Assembly: GCF_003633685.1 (NCBI RefSeq)
Contig: NZ_RBKT01000001.1
Coordinates: 558,001 to 622,000, forward strand
Direction: 5' to 3'
DNA length: 64,000 nt
Origin: Micromonospora pisi
GTDB taxonomy: Bacteria; Actinomycetota; Actinomycetes; Mycobacteriales; Micromonosporaceae
Part shown: in pieces, positions 1 to 7,712 of the stretch
Numbering within the stretch: position 1 is the first letter of the stretch
Layout of the letters: each line of letters begins with the position of its first letter
Notes under the pieces: generated by a model
The model's database searches: none
What the model was told of the DNA's origin: nothing
The model's input: the letters and a program-made list of their open reading frames with translations, nothing else
Position numbers and translations under genes: made by a program

Positions 1-665
1 TCGCGCCGGGCGACGTCGACCGACTGGAGGCCGGCGGGTGCGGCGATCGATCCCCGCAGCAACAGCAGCCGCAGGTCCCGGAGCAGGATCTCGATCGCGT
101 GGAAGTCGACCGTGGTGTGGCTGAAGACGACCGCGATCTGACGGACCTCTCCCGCGACCAGGATCAGCCCGACCCGCTGCGGCCACTCGTGGGCGTGGTC
201 GAACTGCCGGTCGGCCAGTCGTTCGGCGACCGTCCGGGCGAGTGCGGCACCGTCGTCGTCGCCGATCGCGACTAACGCGGCCGGGTCGGCCCGGACCAGG
301 AGCACGGGCAGCCCACCTCGGTCGGCGACGACCTGGCACCGTTCACCGTCGACCACCGGCATCCGGGTACGCAACGAGCTGTGTCGGCCGATCAACGTGG
401 CGAGTGCCCGCGAGACCGTGTCCGGGTCGCGGCCGGCTCGACGGGGTACCGCCAGGGTCCGGCGCAGGCTGATCATCACGTACCCCGGTCCATGTCGTTC
501 GATGGCGTTCCACAACGCGCGCTGGCCCCAGGTCAGGGGTGCGACCGGTTGCCCTTCGCCGACAAAGTCCACGACCGTCCATTCGGTCGCGGCTCCGGCG
601 ATGGTGACCGCGGAGGCGGCCGGCTCGGCCGGCGGTGGTGCGGCACTGCCCGCGCGGATCACCAC
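1..665 (-). CDS. NRPS condensation-domain-like protein, 3' end cut off by the window
   Basis: The open reading frame runs leftward off the window, so only about 221 N-terminal residues are visible. Near the N terminus is LTWGQRALWNAI, the opening motif of condensation domains, followed by RHSSLRTR, typical of condensation motif C2. At about residues 182-188 is SHTTVDF, in the place of the HHxxxDG active site: the second His (about 183) and the Asp (about 187) remain, but the first His is Ser and the Gly is Phe. The GTG start at 665 has GGAG seven bases upstream. Members of this family form or bind peptidyl and acyl thioesters in nonribosomal peptide synthesis. The variant motif suggests a stand-alone or divergent condensation-like enzyme. 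Adenylation or carrier domains, if any, lie outside the window. Confidence 0.7.
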   Translation of the reverse strand, partial: MVIRAGSAAPPPAEPAASAVTIAGAATEWTVVDFVGEGQPVAPLTWGQRALWNAIERHGPGYVMISLRRTLAVPRRAGRDPDTVSRALATLIGRHSSLRTRMPVVDGERCQVVADRGGLPVLLVRADPAALVAIGDDDGAALARTVAERLADRQFDHAHEWPQRVGLILVAGEVRQIAVVFSHTTVDFHAIEILLRDLRLLLLRGSIAAPAGLQSVDVARR

Positions 666-852
666 AGTCTGTCTCCGCTCCCCGGGCCGGCGGCACGGCC
701 GCCGATCCACCCGACTCGATGCGACCAGTATCCGGGGCTCGGTAAGGGCCACGAACTCCTCGAGAAAGCGCATTCCTGTACCCGATCGGCCGATCCCGCG
801 CGACGTACGCTGCGCGCGGTGAACTGTCGGACCGGTCTGGCATCCTCGGGCG

Positions 853-1923
853 ATGACGACGCCACACGAGATCGCGCTGCTCCGGCTCGTCGCCCAGCGG
901 ATCGCGAACCCGCCGCCGGCCACCCCGACCGACACCGTCCGTTGGTTGACCGCCGCCCAGGCACAGGACTTTCCCGGGGCGCTCACCTCCATCGCGCTAC
1001 GCTCCGCCGGCGGCACCCGCCAGGCCGTGCACGCGGCGCTCGACGCTGGCGAGATCGTCAGGTCATGGCCGATGCGCGGCACCCTGCACCTGCTGGTCGC
1101 CGAGGACCTGCCCTGGGTCCTCGGGCTGACGGCGTCACGTACGCTGGCCCGCGCCGCCGGGCGTCAGGCCCAACTCGGTCTCGACCCGGCGACCCTGGTA
1201 CGGGCCCGGGACCTGGCCGTGGAGGCGCTCGTCGGCGGTCACCGGTTGCGCCGCGACGAACTGCTCGCCGTCTGGAACACCGCCGGACTTGGCACCGATG
1301 CCCAGCGCGGCTACCACCTGATCTGGCACCTGGCGCAGACCGGGACGCTCTGTTTCGGACCGATGGCCGACGGCGAGCAGCAGATCGTGCTCGTCGACGA
1401 GTGGATCCCACAACCCCGCCGACCGGACCGGGAGGAGGCCCTCGGCGAACTGGCCGCGCGTTACTTCCGCGGCCACGGCCCCGCCACGACCAGGGACTTC
1501 ACCCGCTGGGCGAACCTGGTGGCGGCGGACGTACGGGTCGGTCTGGCGCTGGCCCGGCCGACGCTCGCCCGGATCGAGGTCGACGGTGTCGAGTACCTGA
1601 TGGACCCGCTCACCCCGGAACTGCTCGACACCGACCGGGCCCGCGCCGGCGGAGTGTTCCTGCTACCGGGATTCGACGAGTTCATCCTCGGCTACCAGGA
1701 TCGCTCGGCGGTGCTCCCGGCCGAGTTCGCGGACCGCATCGTCCCCGGCAACAACGGCATGTTCCGGCCGACGGTGATCGCCGACGGCCGGGTCCTCGGC
1801 ACCTGGACCCGGAACCGGCGGGGCGCCGACCAGGGCGTCGTCGCGACCCCGTTCCGCGACTTCCCGCCCGATGTCCTGGACGCGATCCCGTTGACCTACG
1901 CCAGGCTACCGATGCCGGAGTGA
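853..1923 (+). CDS. Winged-helix DNA-binding protein, AlkZ/YcaQ-like (HTH_42)
   Basis: The 356-residue protein has the length and pattern of the HTH_42 (PF06224) family, whose characterised members AlkZ and YcaQ are DNA glycosylases that unhook alkylated bases and interstrand crosslinks. Residues 36-38 are Gln-Ala-Gln in AAQAQDFPG, matching in position and spacing the QxQ catalytic motif known in AlkZ. Other family signatures are RGTLHLL near residue 75 and GFDEFILGYQDRS near 280, with NNGMFRP near 299. It starts 187 bases from the divergent condensation-like gene and is followed 48 bases later by a serine hydrolase. A glycosylase role is inferred from the family and motif; many members of this family are uncharacterised. 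Confidence 0.8.
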   Translation: MTTPHEIALLRLVAQRIANPPPATPTDTVRWLTAAQAQDFPGALTSIALRSAGGTRQAVHAALDAGEIVRSWPMRGTLHLLVAEDLPWVLGLTASRTLARAAGRQAQLGLDPATLVRARDLAVEALVGGHRLRRDELLAVWNTAGLGTDAQRGYHLIWHLAQTGTLCFGPMADGEQQIVLVDEWIPQPRRPDREEALGELAARYFRGHGPATTRDFTRWANLVAADVRVGLALARPTLARIEVDGVEYLMDPLTPELLDTDRARAGGVFLLPGFDEFILGYQDRSAVLPAEFADRIVPGNNGMFRPTVIADGRVLGTWTRNRRGADQGVVATPFRDFPPDVLDAIPLTYARLPMPE

Positions 1924-1971
1924 GACCGACAGCACTGTGTCCGGCGACCGTGGGTCGATAGCGTCGACCAC

Positions 1972-3063
1972 ATGAGCGACGCCGCCCGCCCCCTCACCCC
2001 GTACGCCGACGCCTCGGGGCCCCGGCAGGCACCACTCGCCGCGATCCGTGATGCGGTGGCGCGACACAGCGGACAGACGACGCCCGGCATCGACGACATC
2101 GGCCGGTACCTGGCGGCACAGAACGGGGACACCTCGCACCGGGAGGTCACCGGCCCACTGCTGCCGGGATCCGGGGCCAGTGGTGTGGTGCTGCACCAGG
2201 GTTCGGTCGTCGCCCGGTGGGGCGATCCGACCGTACCGGAAATGCTCTTCAGCGGAACCAAGAGTGTCGTGGCCACGGTCGCCGGGATCGCGTTCGACCG
2301 GGGGCTGCTCGACGTCGACACACCGGTCGCGGCGACGGTCGATCATCCCGTCTTCGGCACCGCCGCGGCGCGCGACATCACCTGGCACCATCTGCTGCGG
2401 CAGACCAGCCAGTGGCACGGCGAGCTGTGGGGCAAGCCCACCCGGGTGGACGCGCAGAGCCGGCGGGAGGGAAACGAGCCCGAGGGTGGGCCGCCGGGCT
2501 CCGGCTGGGCCTACAACGACGTACGGGTGAACCTGCTCTGCCTGGCTCTCACCCTGTTGTTCGGCAGACCGCTGCCGACAGTCCTGGGCGAGGAGGTGCT
2601 CGGACCGCTCGGCGCCTCCGGCACCTGGTCCTGGCACGGCTACCGGGACGCGGCGGTGCGGGTCGACGGGAGGACCGTGCCGGTGGTCAGCGGCGGCGCC
2701 CACTGGGGCGGCGGGATCTGGATCTCGGCCGAGGATCTGGCGCTGCTCGGCGCGCTTCACCTGAACCGTGGACGGTGGGCGGGGCGGCGGGTGCTGAGCG
2801 AGGAGTGGGTCGACCGCTGCTGGCAGCCGGGTGAGCACAATCCCGACTACGGCTACCTCTGGTGGCTCAACGAACGCGGCCGGGTCCAACCCGCCGCCCC
2901 GTTGACCGGCCGGTGTGCCCGCGGCAACGGCGGCCGGCACCTGCTCTGGGTCGATCCGGCACGGGACCTGGTGATCGCGTCGCACTGGACCGAGCAGATC
3001 GGTGAGCTGCTCGCGGCCGTGTCGGCCGTGGTGCCGACGGTCGGCCGGTCCTCGTCGGATTGA
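1972..3063 (+). CDS. Serine hydrolase, class C beta-lactamase/transpeptidase fold
   Basis: The 363-residue protein has the Ser-x-x-Lys motif S94-G-T-K97, preceded by PEMLFSGTKS, and a Tyr-Asn-Asp at residue 181 in the place of the YxN motif (GWAYND). The tail has GGRHLLWVDPARDLV, as seen at the third motif in beta-lactamase-related esterases and peptidases. No signal peptide is visible, so it probably acts in the cytoplasm. Class C-like family members hydrolyse esters, amides or D-amino acid peptides, and the substrate cannot be told from sequence. It follows the AlkZ-like gene on the same strand with a 48-base gap and may be cotranscribed. The ATG start has no strong ribosome binding site. 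Confidence 0.82.
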   Translation: MSDAARPLTPYADASGPRQAPLAAIRDAVARHSGQTTPGIDDIGRYLAAQNGDTSHREVTGPLLPGSGASGVVLHQGSVVARWGDPTVPEMLFSGTKSVVATVAGIAFDRGLLDVDTPVAATVDHPVFGTAAARDITWHHLLRQTSQWHGELWGKPTRVDAQSRREGNEPEGGPPGSGWAYNDVRVNLLCLALTLLFGRPLPTVLGEEVLGPLGASGTWSWHGYRDAAVRVDGRTVPVVSGGAHWGGGIWISAEDLALLGALHLNRGRWAGRRVLSEEWVDRCWQPGEHNPDYGYLWWLNERGRVQPAAPLTGRCARGNGGRHLLWVDPARDLVIASHWTEQIGELLAAVSAVVPTVGRSSSD

Positions 3064-3084
3064 GACCGCCGGGGCCCTGCGCGC

Positions 3085-3564
3085 TCAGCAGCCGCAGGTG
3101 GTGCCGGTTCCGGGCGCGGTGAGGTCGTCGACCGGCCGACGGACGAGACCGCTCGGGGTCCGTACCGGGAAACCCTCACGGACCCAGTACTCGTAGCCGC
3201 CGATCATCTCCTTGACCGGGTAACCCAGCCGGGCGAACTCCAGCGCGGCCCGGGTGGCTCCGTTGCAGCCCGGGCCCCAGCAGTAGGTGACAACCGAGGC
3301 GCCGACCGGGACCAGTTCCGCCGCCCGTCGCGCGATGTCGGCCCGGGGCAGGTGGACGGCGCCGGGCAGGTGCCCCTGCCGCCAGGCCCGGTCGTCGCGG
3401 GAGTCCACCACCACCAGGCCGTCCACGCCGGTTTCCAGGTCGGCGTGGACGTCGCTGACGTCGGTTTCGAAGGCGAGCCGGGCGGCGAAGTGGGCGACCG
3501 CCTCGGCCGCCGACGCGGTCGGGACACGCAGAACGTTCGACGTGTCGGGGAGCAGGTTCGTCAT
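3085..3564 (-). CDS. Rhodanese-like domain protein
   Basis: The 159-residue single-domain protein carries the rhodanese pattern: an LVVVDSRDDRAWRQGHLPGA segment (residues 49-70) and an active-site loop YCWGPGCNGATRAA with the expected catalytic Cys at residue 95 and a second Cys at 100. GYPVKEMIGGYEYWVREG closes the fold. Rhodaneses move sulfane sulfur or act as sulfur/phosphatase-related scaffolds. The loop lacks the C-x4-R pattern of classical sulfurtransferases, so the acceptor is unclear. A GCGG-rich tail ends in Cys-Gly-Cys (TTCGC), which might add a second thiol site. The gene converges on the serine hydrolase with 21 bases between the stops. Confidence 0.85.
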   Translation of the reverse strand: MTNLLPDTSNVLRVPTASAAEAVAHFAARLAFETDVSDVHADLETGVDGLVVVDSRDDRAWRQGHLPGAVHLPRADIARRAAELVPVGASVVTYCWGPGCNGATRAALEFARLGYPVKEMIGGYEYWVREGFPVRTPSGLVRRPVDDLTAPGTGTTCGC

Positions 3565-3599
3565 ACCGATGATCGTCGCCGCCCACCAAACCCCCCACC

Positions 3600-3617
3600 A
3601 GTGGCACCCATGCCACT
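3600..3617. repeat. Perfect 7-base inverted repeat upstream of the rhodanese gene
   Basis: AGTGGCA at 3600-3606 is repeated inverted as TGCCACT at 3611-3617, separated by four bases. It lies 36 bases upstream of the rhodanese start, where an operator could sit. A short hairpin or regulator site are both possible. Confidence 0.5.
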
Positions 3618-3651
3618 CCCCCTCAAAATCCCGCCAGCCCCCTTCCTCGCG

Positions 3652-3701
3652 CTAGGGCATATCGCGGTGGACGGAGATCCACTAGTAGCGATATGCCCTA
3701 G
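3652..3701. repeat. Perfect 14-base inverted repeat, likely terminator or dispersed palindrome
   Basis: CTAGGGCATATCGC at 3652-3665 is repeated inverted at 3688-3701. Inside the loop GTGGA (3667-3671) pairs with TCCAC (3678-3682), so the whole 50-base element can fold into a long hairpin. It lies 30 bases past the stop of the metzincin gene and before the rhodanese gene on the same strand, so it could end the metzincin transcript. There is no U-tract, and its moderate A+T arms differ from the surrounding sequence, which also fits a mobile extragenic palindrome. Confidence 0.7.
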
Positions 3702-3730
3702 ACCGAGTACGGGAGGTGGAGGGAGGGGGG

Positions 3731-6700
3731 TTACAGGATCAGGAGGCTGCCGGTGGAGAGGTTCGTCTCCGTGGTGTGGGTACCGGGCCAGTCCGAGGAG
3801 AGGAGCAGCCGCTCACCGTCGAGCAGGGTGACCCCGAGACTGTCCTTCGAGCTGAGCAGCCCACGGTCGGTCGCGGTGAGCCGCAGGGTCAGGCCGGTGC
3901 CGACGGCAACAGGACGTCGGGCGTCGGTGACGTCGTACAGACCGGCCCTGCCGCGCCACTCCAGCACGTCCGCGCCGCCACCGGTACGGGCACCGAAGGA
4001 GGCGATGTCGGTGCCACGGATCTCGTACCGCCGGCCGCCGGAGGCGAACCCGACAGTGGCGAGCCCGGTCGGTGCGCCGATCCGGGCCTGGGCCACCAGC
4101 AGCGTGAACTCCGCCCTCGACCCGGCGTCAACCGGGTAGGCGCCAGCGGAACGGTTCGGTGTGAGCGTGCCGGCGCCGATCACCGCCCGGTTCTCCGGCC
4201 GGACGATCTCGACCCGGGCCGAGGCGGTGCCGGTGTAGTTGCCGCCGACGGTCACCGTGACCTGGTGCGTGCCGAGCGGCAGAGCGGCGTCACAGCTCGC
4301 CGATGCCGTGGTCGTGTCGGCGGTGACGAGCAGCCCGATCGCGCCGGTACAGAGCGTCCGGCCACCAGCGGAGAAGGTCACCGTCGCCGTACGGATGTCA
4401 CCGGGCCGGGAATCGACCGGGTCACCGGCGGCCCAGCTGTCCCGAACGGTCGCGCGCAGCCGCGCGGTCACGCCGCCACCGCTGCGGCCGTACGCCAGGG
4501 TGTCCCCGGTGTACGTCACCTCGGCGTCCTCGGCGACCACACGAATGAGGAAGCTCGTGGTCGCGGTGCCACCGGTCTCGTCACTGACCGTCACGGTCAC
4601 CGGGTAGTCGCCGAACGCCGCGGTGGTGTTCCCGACGATCAGCCAGCGCCTGGTGCCGGGGCGGACGCCGGGCTCGGACGGATCCTTCAGCCCGAGGAAC
4701 AGCCCGGCGGGCAGTCCGGTCGCGGTCGCCGACAGCGCGTCACCGCTGCTGTCCGGGTCGGTCGCCAACACGGTGACCTGCGGCGAGATGTGGTCGGTCC
4801 ACTGCACCGTCGCGACGCCCCCCGGTGCGTCGTTGGTGACCTGCGGAGCGACCCGGATGATGATGGTGCCGTCGTTCAGGTCGAAGAAGACGTTGCCGAC
4901 CGCCTCGACCTTGATCTTCCCCGTGCTGGTGCCGACGTTCGGCAGGGTCACCGTCTCGTTGCCGTCGTTGGCGGTCCGCTCGGCCAGCACGTACGGGAAC
5001 GTGGCGCCGTTGTCGGTGGAGAGCGAGATCTTCACCTCGGAGACGCCGATCGGTGCGGCGTCCGTGCCGGCCACGTCCCAGGTCACGGCCTGGGTCGACC
5101 CGGCGGCCACGGCGCCCTTCTCAGGCTGGGAGGTGACCAGGAACGGTCCGGCGGTCGGGGCTACGGTCAGGGCGGTGTCCGCGCTGCCGATGCCACCGGC
5201 GCCCGGGTGCCCGTCCCGGGCGGTGAGCCGGAAGTGCATGGTGCGACTGTTGTCGAAGCCGACCCAGTCGGCGGTGGGGAGGAACTCCGAGAAGCAGTCG
5301 ACAATGTGCGCGGGCACGTTGGTCGCACCACCGGTCGGCGGCGCGGGCGGCGCGTCCGGGCAGGCGCCGGTCCTGGCGTTGGTGTTGCCGGAGGCGATCT
5401 GGGCCGGGTCCGGGAAGACCCGGGTCGGGTCCGTGGTCACCGCGTTCAACCCTGGCGAGTGGTACTCCAGGGTGTCCTCCGGGCTCACCACGGCGGCAGT
5501 GCCGAACTGACGGAAGAGCGGACCGTTGGTCTTGGTGTTGCTGACCAGCGCGGTGCCGGCGGCACCGCCCCGGTCGTTCTGCTCCCACAGGTACGTGAGC
5601 GTGTCGCCGTCCGCGTCGGTGGCGCCGCCGGTCAGCGCGAACGGGGTACGCGCCGGAATGGTGTACGAGGTCGGCACGCTGACCACCGGTGCCCGGTTCG
5701 TGGTCTGCTCGACCAGCCAGCCGCCGTTGTCCACCGCGCCGCCCTTGACCGTCTCGCCGACCGTGCCGGAGGCGCCGGTCGCGGCGGTGATGGTGAGCGG
5801 GCCGACGTTGACCGCCGCGAGCGGGCCGGCGTTGAAGGTCACCTGGAATCCGGTGTCGTCCAGCGTTGCGCTGCCGCCGAACGCCGCGACACTCACCGTG
5901 GCACCGGCCGGCCAGTCCGGGATCGCCTCGATCGCGGCCTTGAGGCCGGCGGTGGTGTAGCTGGTGCCCCGTACGATCGGCGCCGACTCGCGGCCACCGT
6001 AGCTGATCGTGAACGAGTCACCGTCGGTGTCGAAGCCGCGCAGCGCGGCGGTCTGCACCTCGTTGATCGCCGGACGGGCCGAGCCGACGAACGTGGTGAT
6101 CTCGGTGTAGCTCCGCTGCGACCAGTACGGGTCGCTGTGCGGTTGCAGGTTGTCCTGCTGGCAGATGCCGGCGTACGCCATGATCGACGACCCGCTGCCC
6201 GGCTCGTACGAGTTCGCGGCGCTGCGGTTGCCGCCGGAGCAGTTGTACTGGGTGCCGTTGAAGGTGTGGTTGCCGGCGAACTGGTGGCCGATCTCGTGCG
6301 CCACGTAGTCGACCGCGTAGAAGTCGCCGACCGGGGTCGGCAGTCCGGTGCAGCCCCGGGCCTTGCTCGCGCCACCGACCACACCGAGGCCCGCGACGCC
6401 GCCGCCGTTGACACCGAGGCCGATGTGCCCGACGTCGTAGTTGCCGGCGCCGACGAGCTGGCCGAGCACGATCTGGTTACGGCTCAGCGTGCCGCTGCCG
6501 CAGGAGGTGATCTGGGCCGGGGTGAAACAGGCCGCCGCACCGCAGGGGCCGTTCGGTTCGGTGGCCATGGCCGTGGTGTTGAGGTTGGTCCGGTCGGTCT
6601 CGTTGACCAGTACCAGCCGGATCGCGGTCTCGTCCTCGTAGACCTGGGTCACCCGGTTGACCAGCGTGGCCTTGGCCGCGGTGACGTTCTCCGGGCCGAA

Positions 6701-7441
6701 GAAGGTGGCGTACGACGGGTCGGTGACCAGGGCCAGCCGGTAGGTCCGCAGCGTCACGGGCGGTCCGGCCACGGTCGGCTCGACCTGCCCGGTCACCGCC
6801 TCGGCCGCCGACTCGACATCCTCCAGCTCGGCCGGCGGCTCCTCCGGGTCGGCCAGGTCGCGCCCGTAGTAGCTGGCGTAGACGCTCTGGTCCCGGTGGT
6901 AGTACGGATCGACGAACCAGACGCCGCGCGTCGACCGGACCGAGGCGTGGAAGCCGAGCGGGGTGAGGTCGCCGCGTACGGTGGCGGTCTTGTCGTCCAG
7001 CCCCCGGCCCGCGTACGTCCGGATCTCCGGGTGCCTCGCGGCGAGCCCGGACTCCAGCACCGGCGAGTCGACCAGCTCGAACTGTTGCAGGACGCCCTCG
7101 GGGGTGGGCAGCGACAGCACCAGCGGCCGCACCCGGGAGGTGGCCGCCGTCCGCTCCTGCGGCGCGCGCGCCAGCTCGGACTCGATCATCGCCCGGTCCA
7201 AGGTGTACGCGGCGAACCGGGTGGCCTGGATGTCGACCGGGCGGCTCGACCGGGCGGCGGCCAGGTCACCGTCGATCCTGGCCCACGCGGTGGTGGGCTT
7301 CTCCGGGGCCGCCACGGCGGGGGCGGCGGTGACCAGCACCGGCAGCAGGGCGGCGGCGAGACTCGCCACCACCAACGTGGCGAGTCGTGGTCGGGGCGCG
7401 GCCCGACCACGGGCAGCGACTGATAACGAGGGGATCGTCAA
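3731..7441 (-). CDS. Secreted metzincin (reprolysin-type) zinc metalloprotease
   Basis: A large exported protease of about 1,236 residues. The TTG at 7441 is chosen as the start because AAGGAG lies six to seven bases upstream; an in-frame TTG at 7486 would add 15 residues without a comparable site. A Sec signal with a long Ala/Leu/Val core ends near PAVAA. The zinc site is HEIGHQFAGNHTF with the first His at about residue 382, the metzincin HExxHxxGxxH pattern, followed by NSYEPGSGSSIMAY, which supplies the Met-turn. The remaining 800 residues read as repeated beta-sandwich modules (cadherin or Ig-like, with DADGD at one site). It is probably an extracellular protein degrader. It sits alone, between two palindromic terminator candidates. 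Confidence 0.9.
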   Translation of the reverse strand: MTIPSLSVAARGRAAPRPRLATLVVASLAAALLPVLVTAAPAVAAPEKPTTAWARIDGDLAAARSSRPVDIQATRFAAYTLDRAMIESELARAPQERTAATSRVRPLVLSLPTPEGVLQQFELVDSPVLESGLAARHPEIRTYAGRGLDDKTATVRGDLTPLGFHASVRSTRGVWFVDPYYHRDQSVYASYYGRDLADPEEPPAELEDVESAAEAVTGQVEPTVAGPPVTLRTYRLALVTDPSYATFFGPENVTAAKATLVNRVTQVYEDETAIRLVLVNETDRTNLNTTAMATEPNGPCGAAACFTPAQITSCGSGTLSRNQIVLGQLVGAGNYDVGHIGLGVNGGGVAGLGVVGGASKARGCTGLPTPVGDFYAVDYVAHEIGHQFAGNHTFNGTQYNCSGGNRSAANSYEPGSGSSIMAYAGICQQDNLQPHSDPYWSQRSYTEITTFVGSARPAINEVQTAALRGFDTDGDSFTISYGGRESAPIVRGTSYTTAGLKAAIEAIPDWPAGATVSVAAFGGSATLDDTGFQVTFNAGPLAAVNVGPLTITAATGASGTVGETVKGGAVDNGGWLVEQTTNRAPVVSVPTSYTIPARTPFALTGGATDADGDTLTYLWEQNDRGGAAGTALVSNTKTNGPLFRQFGTAAVVSPEDTLEYHSPGLNAVTTDPTRVFPDPAQIASGNTNARTGACPDAPPAPPTGGATNVPAHIVDCFSEFLPTADWVGFDNSRTMHFRLTARDGHPGAGGIGSADTALTVAPTAGPFLVTSQPEKGAVAAGSTQAVTWDVAGTDAAPIGVSEVKISLSTDNGATFPYVLAERTANDGNETVTLPNVGTSTGKIKVEAVGNVFFDLNDGTIIIRVAPQVTNDAPGGVATVQWTDHISPQVTVLATDPDSSGDALSATATGLPAGLFLGLKDPSEPGVRPGTRRWLIVGNTTAAFGDYPVTVTVSDETGGTATTSFLIRVVAEDAEVTYTGDTLAYGRSGGGVTARLRATVRDSWAAGDPVDSRPGDIRTATVTFSAGGRTLCTGAIGLLVTADTTTASASCDAALPLGTHQVTVTVGGNYTGTASARVEIVRPENRAVIGAGTLTPNRSAGAYPVDAGSRAEFTLLVAQARIGAPTGLATVGFASGGRRYEIRGTDIASFGARTGGGADVLEWRGRAGLYDVTDARRPVAVGTGLTLRLTATDRGLLSSKDSLGVTLLDGERLLLSSDWPGTHTTETNLSTGSLLIL

Positions 7442-7629
7442 CTCTGTCTCCTTGGGACTCGGGCGCCGGCCCGACGAGATCGGCAACCGTCTTCACACCC
7501 AGGTCCGCCCATTGATCACCTGAGCGGTTGATCAGACGATAGGCGCCGAAACCCAGCCATGGATAGGGCTCAGTACGTTACGGATCGATGTGGCGTGCCG
7601 ACCCCGACCTCCCTCGGGAGAAAACAATG

Positions 7630-7679
7630 CGGCTGCTCAGGCACACGACGCATCCATGACATGTGTGCCTGAGCAGCCG
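7630..7679 (-). terminator. Perfect 17-base inverted repeat, intrinsic terminator of the M28 peptidase gene
   Basis: The arms at 7630-7646 and 7663-7679 are exact 17-base inverse copies (core GGCTGCTCAGGCACAC), with a 16-base loop. Reading leftward, the stem is followed by CATTGTTTTCT, a T-rich stretch, as expected of a rho-independent terminator. It begins 33 bases after the M28 peptidase stop. Confidence 0.8.
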
Positions 7680-7712
7680 ACGATCGGGCAACGCCGACGA
7701 AGGAGCGGCGGA

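Noticed and set aside
3716-7423. A long rightward open frame of about 1,235 codons opposite the metzincin gene
   Set aside because: Its product is Arg/Gly/Asp-rich without motifs, while the opposite strand has a signal peptide and zinc site; it is an antisense shadow of high-GC coding DNA.
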